From Comamonadaceae bacterium (GTDB taxonomy: Bacteria; Pseudomonadota; Gammaproteobacteria; Burkholderiales; Burkholderiaceae_C), in the NCBI GenBank assembly GCA_947476465.1, contig CANJQN010000008.1, forward strand, positions 53,850 to 117,849: a stretch of DNA of 64,000 bases, read 5' to 3'. Every line of letters begins with the position of its first letter. The stretch's first letter is position 1. Shown piece by piece: positions 6,409 to 13,423 of the stretch. A program made the position numbers and the translations under genes. Below the pieces are notes generated by a model. It was not told where the DNA came from. It saw only the letters and a list, made by a program, of their open reading frames with translations, and made no database searches.

Positions 6409-7713
6409 TCAAGGTGAATTCGTCGGCATTAGCAGATTCGGCAGATAGAGGCTCAGCCAGGGCACATAGGTGACCAGCAGCAGGACCACGACCAGAACGA
6501 TTATGTAGGGAATGGCGGCCTTGAAAATCTCTATGACGCCGACCCCACCTATCGCTGAAATGACGAACAGGTTGAGCCCAATGGGCGGTGTGATCATGCC
6601 AATCATGAGGTTGAGCACGATCACAACGCCGAAATGGACTGGGTCCACGCCCATCTGGCCCAGCAGCGGGAACAGTATGGGCGCCAAAATCAGCAGGATC
6701 GGCAGGATTTCCATAAACATGCCGAGGATCAGCAGCAAGACATTGACAAGCAGAAGCACCACGATCAGGTTCGTCGAGATGGCCAGCATCGCCTGGGTCA
6801 GGATTTCCCCCATCCGCTGCGACACGGCGATGAAAGCGAATACGCCGGACGTGGAGACCGTCAGCATGATGACCGAGGTGGCGATGACCGCGCGGCCGGC
6901 CGCCCGCATGACGGCCTGCAAGCTCAGGCTGCGATAGACGAAGACCCCGAGGAAGACCGCATAGAGGACGATGACGGCGGCGGCCTCGGTCGGCGTGGCG
7001 ATGCCCAGCACGATCGTTGCGACAATCACAACAGGCGCGAACAACGCAGCCGCACCTTCGATAAAGGTTGTCTTCAACTCCACCGTGGTCGCTTTAACCT
7101 CGCGCGGATAGTTCCGGCGTTTCGACAGCCACCATGTGATGGCGAACATCGCAACGAACATGATGGTGCCGGGGATGATGCCGGCCAGGAACAGGCGCCC
7201 AACCGAAATTTCCATCAACGCGCCCAGCATCACAAAGATGATGGATGGCGGGATGATCGGACCGACCGTCGCCGCAGCGGCGATCACCGCACTTGAGAAG
7301 GCGTCTGGAAAACCCTTCTTCTTCATCTCGGGCAACAAGACGGTGCCGGTCGCGGCAGCGTCGGCCATCGCCGAGCCCGATATGCCCGACATGATGAAGT
7401 TGGCCAGGACGCCGACGTTGGCGAGGCCGCCGTAGATGTGGCCGCAGCAGGCGGCGGCGAACCGGATGATGCGCTGGGTCATGCCGGTTGCATTCATGAG
7501 GTCGCCGGCAAAGATGAAGAGAGGGATCGCGAGCATGGAGAACGTGTCGATCCCCGTCACCATCATCTGCGCGACCAGCACAAAGGGAACCCCGCCGCCC
7601 ATCATTTGGTCGAGCACGATAAAGCCGAGTGCAGCAATGCCGATGGCCCAGGCGATTTCCATCCCCATCAGGGAGAAAAAAAGAAGCAGGCCGATCATGA
7701 CGACAAGCAACAT
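6409..7713 (-). CDS. dctM: TRAP transporter, large permease (DctM family)
   Basis: The 434-residue polytopic inner-membrane protein has about 12-13 hydrophobic segments and the DctM hallmarks IPLFIFAGDLMNATGMTQRI, NFIMSGISGSAMADAAATG and GPIIPPSI. It is the Na+-coupled transport channel. It starts three bases after the dctQ stop, and its stop lies in the ribosome-binding region of dctP, so the three genes are translationally linked. Confidence 0.9.
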   Translation of the reverse strand: MLLVVMIGLLLFFSLMGMEIAWAIGIAALGFIVLDQMMGGGVPFVLVAQMMVTGIDTFSMLAIPLFIFAGDLMNATGMTQRIIRFAAACCGHIYGGLANVGVLANFIMSGISGSAMADAAATGTVLLPEMKKKGFPDAFSSAVIAAAATVGPIIPPSIIFVMLGALMEISVGRLFLAGIIPGTIMFVAMFAITWWLSKRRNYPREVKATTVELKTTFIEGAAALFAPVVIVATIVLGIATPTEAAAVIVLYAVFLGVFVYRSLSLQAVMRAAGRAVIATSVIMLTVSTSGVFAFIAVSQRMGEILTQAMLAISTNLIVVLLLVNVLLLILGMFMEILPILLILAPILFPLLGQMGVDPVHFGVVIVLNLMIGMITPPIGLNLFVISAIGGVGVIEIFKAAIPYIIVLVVVLLLVTYVPWLSLYLPNLLMPTNSP

Positions 7714-7716
7714 CGT

Positions 7717-8331
7717 TCAGATCCCTGCGCTGTGTGCGCCAATCGAGCGGCGATACAAAAGCACGGTCCCGCGCACGAGCTTGAACTGGTACAAGGACAT
7801 CAGCGCCATGCCAAGCGGCAGCGGAAACCAGATCACAGCCGCGCTCCAGCCGGTCGACAACATCGTGCCGCGCAGTTGCAGCCGAATGACATCAAGGCTG
7901 TACCAGAAGATCAGAGCCATCATGGCGATCACCAGCGCATGCATCACGAGCTCGAGCACCAGTCGAGCGAGAGGCGGCAATTTTTCAATGAAGAATGTGA
8001 CGCGAATGTTTTCGCCGCGCCGCGTGGCAACGGCGAGCGAGATGAAGGTCATCCAGACAAACAGCACCATGGGCACTTCCTCCGACCACAGCGGAGGCCG
8101 GCTGAGGGCGTAGCGCATGAAGATGGAATAGGTGATGAGGGCCGTCATCGCGATCAGCAGCAGCGCCGAAAGAATATAGAGCAGGCCGTCGACGGCGCGG
8201 TCCAGTCGGTTTAACGTACCCGTTGGGGCGCCCGCATCGCCGGCATAGGCTTCGATGACCGGAGCGAACGCCCGGTTGATGCCGTCCAACGCCCTGTCAA
8301 TCGGCCCTGAAGGCGTTTTACTTGTCGTCAA
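7717..8331 (-). CDS. dctQ: TRAP transporter, small permease (DctQ family)
   Basis: The 204-residue protein has an N-terminal cytoplasmic stretch and four membrane segments, including the family pattern SRPPLWSEEVPMVLFVWMTF, and forms the membrane complex with DctM. The start is a TTG at 8331; no in-frame ATG or GTG precedes the homologous region. A ten-codon open frame beginning ATG at 8357 ends TGA at 8330-8328, overlapping the TTG as TTGA, which could allow coupled re-initiation. It is the first gene of the operon, about 100 bases below the predicted transcription start. Confidence 0.8.
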   Translation of the reverse strand: MTTSKTPSGPIDRALDGINRAFAPVIEAYAGDAGAPTGTLNRLDRAVDGLLYILSALLLIAMTALITYSIFMRYALSRPPLWSEEVPMVLFVWMTFISLAVATRRGENIRVTFFIEKLPPLARLVLELVMHALVIAMMALIFWYSLDVIRLQLRGTMLSTGWSAAVIWFPLPLGMALMSLYQFKLVRGTVLLYRRSIGAHSAGI

Positions 8332-8440
8332 ATTAACGGCTCAGGCGTGCTGCTCATGTCTGACTGCGACGCAACTCCTCGAGCCAACAGGTTAGCTTCG
8401 CTGGATATCACGACCGCTTCCCACCTTTTTGAATGGTGCC

Positions 8441-8483
8441 ATTATTAGGACACGAGAACGACATGTCAATTGCGATGACATGT
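8441..8483 (-). promoter_or_regulatory. Promoter and palindromic operator of the TRAP/E1 operon
   Basis: On the minus strand TTGACA (8469-8464) lies 17 bases from AATAAT (8446-8441), close to an ideal sigma-70 promoter. A perfect inverted repeat ACATGTCA-N7-TGACATGT (8461-8468 and 8476-8483) overlaps the -35 box, so a dimeric repressor bound there would block RNA polymerase. No regulator gene lies next to the operon. Confidence 0.7.
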
Positions 8484-8519
8484 GATCGCGTGAATGGAGA
8501 CCGCCACCAAGCCCCTTGT

Positions 8520-8975
8520 CTAACCGACTTGCGCAATCATCTCGATCTCCACACACGCCCCCATCGGAATCTGCGCCACACCGAAGGCGCTGCGGGCGTG
8601 GGCGCCCTTGTCGCCGAATACCTGACCAATCAACTCGCTGGCGCCGTTGGTCACCAAATGCTGCTCGGTGAAAGTGGGCGTGGAGTTGACCAGGCTCATC
8701 AGTTTGACGATGCGCGTGACCTTCTCCAGATCGCCGACCGCCGCCTGCAGGGTGCCCAGCAGGTCGATGGCAATGGCGCGGGCGGCTTGTTGGCCTTCGG
8801 CGGTGGCCATGTCCTTGCCCAGTTGGCCGACCCAGGGCTTGCCGTCTTTTTTGGCGATGTGGCCGCTGATGAAGATGAGGTTGCCGGTGCGCACGAAGGG
8901 AACGTAGGCCGCCGCGGGCGCGGAGACCGGGGGGAGGGTGATGTTCAGTTCTTTGAGCTTGGCTTGGATGGTCAT
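8520..8975 (-). CDS. RidA family protein (YjgF/YER057c/UK114)
   Basis: The 151-residue protein shows the RidA pattern VRTGNLIFISGHIAKKDG, QAARAIAIDLLGTLQAAVGDL and a C-terminal RSAFGVAQIPMGACVEIEMIA. The family forms cytosolic trimers that hydrolyse reactive enamine/imine intermediates from PLP enzymes, although many members have unknown substrates. This one is longer than E. coli RidA (128), as is usual for the group with an N-terminal KLKELNITLPP extension. ATG 8975 is preferred over the in-frame 9011 by homology. Confidence 0.8.
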   Translation of the reverse strand: MTIQAKLKELNITLPPVSAPAAAYVPFVRTGNLIFISGHIAKKDGKPWVGQLGKDMATAEGQQAARAIAIDLLGTLQAAVGDLEKVTRIVKLMSLVNSTPTFTEQHLVTNGASELIGQVFGDKGAHARSAFGVAQIPMGACVEIEMIAQVG

Positions 8976-9011
8976 GATGGGGTTTTCATTGGGGCGTGTC
9001 GCGCTGGACAC

Positions 9012-9060
9012 ACCGCGCTTCTGGATCCCCGCCTTCGCGGGGATGACGAGTCATTGGCGG
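9012..9060. repeat. Short dispersed repeat with CCCCGCCTTCGCGGGG hairpin
   Basis: The unit CTGGATCCCCGCCTTCGCGGGGATGACGAG contains a perfect stem and is followed by a partial second copy (GGCGGGGATGACTA). It sits between the transglutaminase stop and the RidA upstream region, where it could act as an mRNA stabiliser or terminator for the minus-strand transglutaminase gene. Confidence 0.55.
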
Positions 9061-9070
9061 GGATGACTAT

Positions 9071-9970
9071 TTATTTTCTCACCTCGTCCACCGGCGCCAC
9101 CGTCACGGCCACGTCCAGCGTGTGGTGCGCGCCGCCATGGATCACGCCACGCAGCGGCGAAACGTCGGCGAAGTCGCGGCCGGTGGCCAGGGTGACGTAG
9201 TCCTCGCCGGCCGGGCGGTCGTTGGTCGGGTCGAGCTCGGCCCAGTCGCCGGGCTCACCCATGTCGGCCCCGGGAAGGTACACCGACACCCAGGCGTGCG
9301 ATGCATCCGAGCCGACCAGGCGGGGTTTCCCTGGCGGTGGCTCGGTCAACAGGTAGCCGCTGACATAGCGCGCGGGCAGGCTCAGGCTGCGCAGGCAACC
9401 GAGCATGACATGCGCGAAATCCTGGCAGACCCCCTGGCGCAGTTTGAGCGCCTCCAGCGCGGGCGTGCTGACGTCGGTGGCTTCGGCGTGGTATTGAAAA
9501 TCGGCGTGGATGCGGGCACACAGCTCGCGCGCCGCCTCCAGCAAGGGCCGCCCCGGCGTGAAGGTGGGCGCGGCATAGGCGATGAAGTCGGCGTGGCGCG
9601 GCACGTAGGTCGAGGCGAAGGCGAACTGGCTGGCCGGATCGAAGGCGGCGTGACGGTGGTAGCGCATGCGCTCGCGCACCTCGTCCCAGGGCATGTCGCG
9701 CACAGGCGGCGGACGCGGCGTGGTCTCGACCACGCTTTCGGCCCGCACGCGCAACTGCGCATGCGCCTGTTGCAGGCTGAAAAATACCCGGCCATTGCCC
9801 CACACGTCCGACGCTTCGCCCTGGCGCGTGGGCGTGGGCGTGACCGTCAGGTGGTGTCGCAGCAGGCGCTGCCATGCGGTGTCCGCCGGGCGCAGGTGCG
9901 CCATGTGCTGCGCGGTCTTGACCGGCGGCACGTAGTCGTAGCGGGTTTCGTGGGTGATCCGCAGCAGCAT
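9071..9970 (-). CDS. Transglutaminase-like protein (bacterial N-terminal domain plus core)
   Basis: This 299-residue cytosolic protein has the bacterial transglutaminase N-terminal beta domain (RITHETRYDYVPPVKTAQHMAHLRP). The core carries a Cys-His-Asp triad: Cys182 in RQGVCQDFAHV, His225 in SDASHAWVSV and Asp247 in AELDPTND. Family members act as peptidases or amide-forming enzymes. Neighbouring ATP-grasp and alpha-E proteins place it in the peptide-tagging or peptide-synthesis systems described by Iyer and colleagues. ATG 9970 is the homologous start; the longer frame reads into the palindromic repeat. It is followed by the fused ATP-grasp gene in operon order (upstream on the minus strand). 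Confidence 0.85.
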   Translation of the reverse strand: MLLRITHETRYDYVPPVKTAQHMAHLRPADTAWQRLLRHHLTVTPTPTRQGEASDVWGNGRVFFSLQQAHAQLRVRAESVVETTPRPPPVRDMPWDEVRERMRYHRHAAFDPASQFAFASTYVPRHADFIAYAAPTFTPGRPLLEAARELCARIHADFQYHAEATDVSTPALEALKLRQGVCQDFAHVMLGCLRSLSLPARYVSGYLLTEPPPGKPRLVGSDASHAWVSVYLPGADMGEPGDWAELDPTNDRPAGEDYVTLATGRDFADVSPLRGVIHGGAHHTLDVAVTVAPVDEVRK

Positions 9971-9995
9971 GACTATTGATGTTTCCCTATTGGAC

Positions 9996-10118
9996 GACAC
10001 GTCATTTTCCGTTCGGGCTGAGCCTGTCGAAGCCTGTCCTGAGCAAAGTCGAAGGGGGCATGCGAGTGCCACTCCAAGGCTTCGACAGGCTCAGCCCGAA
10101 CGGAATATGGTGTCACGA
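9996..10118. repeat. Dispersed palindromic repeat, family A, long copy
   Basis: The copy contains a perfect 26-base inverted repeat, arms 10009-10034 and 10078-10103 (beginning CCGTTCGGGCTGAGCC), around a loop with GAGCAAAGTCGAAGGGGGCA and CGAGTGCCAC. The outer bases GACACGTCA and GGTGTCACG also pair. It separates the transglutaminase from the fused ATP-grasp gene. Confidence 0.8.
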
Positions 10119-10136
10119 GTTACGGAATTCTCAGTA

Positions 10137-12746
10137 TTACGCGCCGACGCTCTGGCGGTCGTCACTGGTGAGAGTGAAGTAGCGGGTGCCCAGGTCGTCC
10201 GACAGTTGGTGGGCCGCGTCCACGCATTGCTGCAGCAGTGCCCGCAGGGCTTGGTGGTCGTTGCCGCGTTCGCTCAGTTGCTCCAGGGTCCAGCCCTCGG
10301 GGTCGGGCAGGTAGGGCTCCAGCGGCTCGTCGTCTCCGTGGGCCTTGCCCTCCAGCCGCGCGAGCCGCCCGCGCAGGGTCTGCAGCACCCAGCCCAGCGA
10401 GCGCGGGTTGTCCCGGTCGAGCACCAGCAGGTCGACCAGCGCGGGGATGTGATGGCGCTTCTGATAAAGGCCACGGAAGGTGATGCCGCTGTCGAACAGC
10501 GCCAAGATCGCATCAAATCCGGCTTCGTCGCGCACCGCGCCGGTCTCAAAGCCCAGTGACAGCGCCGACGCCAGAAAGGTCAGGCGCTCCAGGTGGCGGC
10601 CGATGGACAACAGGCGCCAGCCGTTGTCGCGGGTCATGCGGTCGGTTTGTGCGCCGGTCATGGCGGCGGTGTGCGCCGACAACTGCTCGAGCACGCGCAA
10701 GGCTTCCATCGGCGAGCAGCCGGTATGGCCCTCGCCATGCTTGCAGGCGCCCAGGAACTCGTGCTCGGCACGCACGATCAGGTTCCACTGTTCGACCGAC
10801 AGGCGCTCGCGCACCGCCGAGGCCGCGCCGCGCAGCGCACTGAGGTTGAAGCCCACGCTGGCCGCTTCGCTGGTGTCGCCCAGCGCGGTGAGTAGCGCGC
10901 GCTCGAACACCCGGCGCGAGCGGGTGGCCGGTGGGGCCTGCGCCGGCACCAGGGCGTTGTCGGCGGCCAGTTGGCTCAGCCACTCGAGCAAGGGGCGCGA
11001 GGACTGGTCCTCGCCACTGAGGCTTTCGAGCGCCAGGCGCGCCAGGCGTGCGCTGTTCTCGGTGCGTTCGGTATAGCGGCCCAGCCAGAACAGGTTCTCG
11101 CCGGCGCGGCTGGTGACGGCGCGCTGGCGCAGCACGGCGCCGGTCGGGCCGTCCTGTGGCAACAAGGTTGTGCGATCGATTTCGCCGCGCGTCAGCACCC
11201 AGCTGTCGGCGCTGCTGCCGCCACGCTGCATCGAGGCGATGTCGGCCGAGGCGCCAGCCAGCCGCGTGAGGCCGCCAGGCAGTACCCGCCAGCCACGCGG
11301 CCCGTCGGGCAGGGCGAACACGCGCAGCATCAGCGAGCGGGTGGCGATGCGCTGGCCTTTCCAGGTGGGCATCTGCGACAGCGGCATCCAGGCCTGCACG
11401 GTGTGTTCGTCGGGCGCTCGCTCGATCTTGCGCGCCCACTCTTGGAGTTCGCGGCGGGTCAGCGATCGGCCCAGCACGGCGCCCGAGCCCGGGGTCGTGT
11501 AGGTGGGCTTGATGACGCTGCGATGGAGCAGCGGGTGCGCCGCCTGCATGGCAGCGCGCTCGCCGCACCACCAGGTGGGCAGCGAGGGCAGTTGCAACTC
11601 CTGTCCGAGCAACTGGCGCGACAGTGCCGGAAGAAAGCCCAGCAGGGCGGGCGATTCGAGGAAGGCCGAGCCCGGCATGTTGGCCATGAGCACGTTGCCG
11701 GCGCGGATCGCCTGCAGCAGGCCCGGCACCCCCAGGCGCGAGTCGGGGCGCAACTCCAGCGGGTCCAGGAACTCGTCGTCCAGGCGCTTGAGGACGCCGT
11801 GCACCGGCTCCAGGCCGCCCAGGGTCTTGAGGAACAGGCGCTCGTCGCGCACGGTCAGGTCGCTGCCCTCGGCCAGGGTCAGGCCCAGGTAGCGGGCCAG
11901 GAAGGCGTGCTCGAAGTAGGTCTCGTTGTAGGGGCCGGGCGTGAGCAGCACGATGCGCGGCGCCTCGCCGCCACCGGGGCTGAGGGCGCGCAGACTCTCG
12001 ACCAGGGCGCTGTAGGTGGCGGCCAGGCGCTGCACGCGCATGGCGCCGAAGGCCTGGGGGAACAGGCGCGAGGTGATCAGCCGGTTCTCCATCAGGTAGC
12101 CCAGGCCCGAGGGCGCCTGCGTGCGCTGCGACACCACCCACCACTGGCCCTGCGGATCGCGGGCCAGATCGAATGCCGTGATCATCAGCCGCCGCCCGCC
12201 GGGGGGTGCCACGCCGTGCAGCGTGCGCAGGTAGCCGGGGTGGCCGTGCACCAGAGCCGGCGGCAGCAAGTTGGCGGCCAGCAGCCGCTGCGGGCCGTAG
12301 ACGTCTTCCAGCACCCGCTCGAGCAGTCGCGCGCGCTGCAGCACGCCGGCCTCGACGCGCTGCCACTCCTCTGGCGCGATGATCAGCGGGAACAGGTCCA
12401 GCGACCAGGGGCGTTGGGTCCCGGTGGTGTCGGCGTAGACGTTGTAGGTGACGCCGTTGTCACGCACCTGCCGGTGCAGGTTGGCGGTGCGGCGGTCGAG
12501 GTCGGAAAAACCGCCTTCGCCGAGGTTGCGGAAGAAGCTGGCCCAGACGGGCGTGGGCCCTGGTGTCGGTTCGGCCGCGACCGCGCCGCCCGCCGCGTCC
12601 AGCGGCGACATCGCGCCGCGCAACTCGTCGAAGTGGCCGGGCATGGCCCGCGGTGCGAGCGAGGCCGCGATCGCCTCGGGTGACTCGCTGGACGCGGCGG
12701 CGAAAAGGGAGAGATGGGGGGATTCCACTGCGGACGATTGTTGCAT
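10137..12746 (-). CDS. Fused circularly permuted ATP-grasp and alpha-E protein
   Basis: This 869-residue protein joins two modules usually encoded separately. Residues about 90-540 are a circularly permuted ATP-grasp (DUF404/DUF407: VLEDVYGPQRLL, FDLARDPQG, TPGPYNETYFEHAFLARYLG). Residues about 550-869 are an alpha-helical alpha-E domain (DUF403: FWLGRYTERTENSARLARL). The ATP-grasp should form an amide or peptide bond using ATP, with alpha-E as partner. Where the split paralogue at 19534 has LEDN before the PSG loop, this copy has VSQR (VVSQRTQAPSG), so nucleotide or metal contacts may differ. ATG 12746 is taken; GTG 12761 is an alternative. It lies between two transglutaminase genes on the same strand. 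Confidence 0.85.
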   Translation of the reverse strand: MQQSSAVESPHLSLFAAASSESPEAIAASLAPRAMPGHFDELRGAMSPLDAAGGAVAAEPTPGPTPVWASFFRNLGEGGFSDLDRRTANLHRQVRDNGVTYNVYADTTGTQRPWSLDLFPLIIAPEEWQRVEAGVLQRARLLERVLEDVYGPQRLLAANLLPPALVHGHPGYLRTLHGVAPPGGRRLMITAFDLARDPQGQWWVVSQRTQAPSGLGYLMENRLITSRLFPQAFGAMRVQRLAATYSALVESLRALSPGGGEAPRIVLLTPGPYNETYFEHAFLARYLGLTLAEGSDLTVRDERLFLKTLGGLEPVHGVLKRLDDEFLDPLELRPDSRLGVPGLLQAIRAGNVLMANMPGSAFLESPALLGFLPALSRQLLGQELQLPSLPTWWCGERAAMQAAHPLLHRSVIKPTYTTPGSGAVLGRSLTRRELQEWARKIERAPDEHTVQAWMPLSQMPTWKGQRIATRSLMLRVFALPDGPRGWRVLPGGLTRLAGASADIASMQRGGSSADSWVLTRGEIDRTTLLPQDGPTGAVLRQRAVTSRAGENLFWLGRYTERTENSARLARLALESLSGEDQSSRPLLEWLSQLAADNALVPAQAPPATRSRRVFERALLTALGDTSEAASVGFNLSALRGAASAVRERLSVEQWNLIVRAEHEFLGACKHGEGHTGCSPMEALRVLEQLSAHTAAMTGAQTDRMTRDNGWRLLSIGRHLERLTFLASALSLGFETGAVRDEAGFDAILALFDSGITFRGLYQKRHHIPALVDLLVLDRDNPRSLGWVLQTLRGRLARLEGKAHGDDEPLEPYLPDPEGWTLEQLSERGNDHQALRALLQQCVDAAHQLSDDLGTRYFTLTSDDRQSVGA

Positions 12747-12834
12747 TGAAACCGGCCGCACCGCCCCCGGGACCGCTGCCCGATGTGGCGCGGATGCGGC
12801 GCGAATGTCGCGCCGGCTCTGCGCTCGCCATGGA

Positions 12835-13383
12835 TCAGTCGTAGCTGAAGGTGTAGATCAGGTCGAGCCCGCTGTGCACCCAGGCTTCGGCGCGCCCGGT
12901 GACCTGCACGCCCGCCTTTTGCAGCAGATTGGGCCGCACGGCCAGGATGTCCAGTGCCGGGTTGTCGGGCGGGCCGGTGAAACGCAGCTCCCCGCGTTCG
13001 ATGGACAGGCGCTCGCCGCAGGCCTGGTAGTTGCCGCTGGCCAGTACCGTGCCGGTCAGGCGCGGCGCGGCGAGGGACTGCCCGCTGATTCGGAAGTCAT
13101 CCCCCAGGTCGATGTTGACCGCAATATCGAGGCGGCCGCGCAGGCGGCCGTCCTGCAGCGCGATGCCGTCCACCACCGAGTGCAGGGCCAGGTCGGGGAC
13201 CTCGCGGTAGCGGCCCAGTTCCAGGTGCTGTTCGAGCAGCGTGCGCTGGCGGGCAGGGGCGCGGATCTCCAGCGTGAATGAGCCGGGGCTGGCGGCCTGT
13301 GGCTGGGCCTGGACGGTGATTGGCATGGCCAGCACGATCACAAGCCCCAGCCCCAACCCGAGTGCGTTCAGTTTGCTGCTCAT
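12835..13383 (-). CDS. Small secreted protein resembling a TamA-start/TamB-end chimera
   Basis: The 182-residue protein has a signal peptide (about residues 1-26, ending VQAQ). Next comes SFTLEIRAPARQRTLLEQHLELGRYREVPDL, which resembles the first strand and helix of the TamA POTRA1 domain. From about residue 75 on it resembles the conserved TamB C-terminal region (DLGDDFRISG, ERLSIERGELRFTGPPDNPALDI, AVRPN, GVQVTG) and ends LDLIYTFSYD like TamB. A full TamA is about 580 residues and TamB over 1200, so most of both, including the TamA barrel and the TamB groove, is missing. The frame stays intact across every junction. Function unknown; possibly a retained remnant of a tamAB deletion. Confidence 0.7.
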   Translation of the reverse strand: MSSKLNALGLGLGLVIVLAMPITVQAQPQAASPGSFTLEIRAPARQRTLLEQHLELGRYREVPDLALHSVVDGIALQDGRLRGRLDIAVNIDLGDDFRISGQSLAAPRLTGTVLASGNYQACGERLSIERGELRFTGPPDNPALDILAVRPNLLQKAGVQVTGRAEAWVHSGLDLIYTFSYD

Positions 13384-13423
13384 TCGCCTTCGGTTTTACC
13401 CGTTTGGCGATGCACAAGGTGGC

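Noticed and set aside
10971..12683. Long plus-strand open frame (570 codons) opposite the fused ATP-grasp gene
   Set aside because: It is the antisense shadow of a well-supported gene in high-GC DNA. The same applies to 13685-15022, 24767-26551, 28920-30560, 34245-36008 and others.
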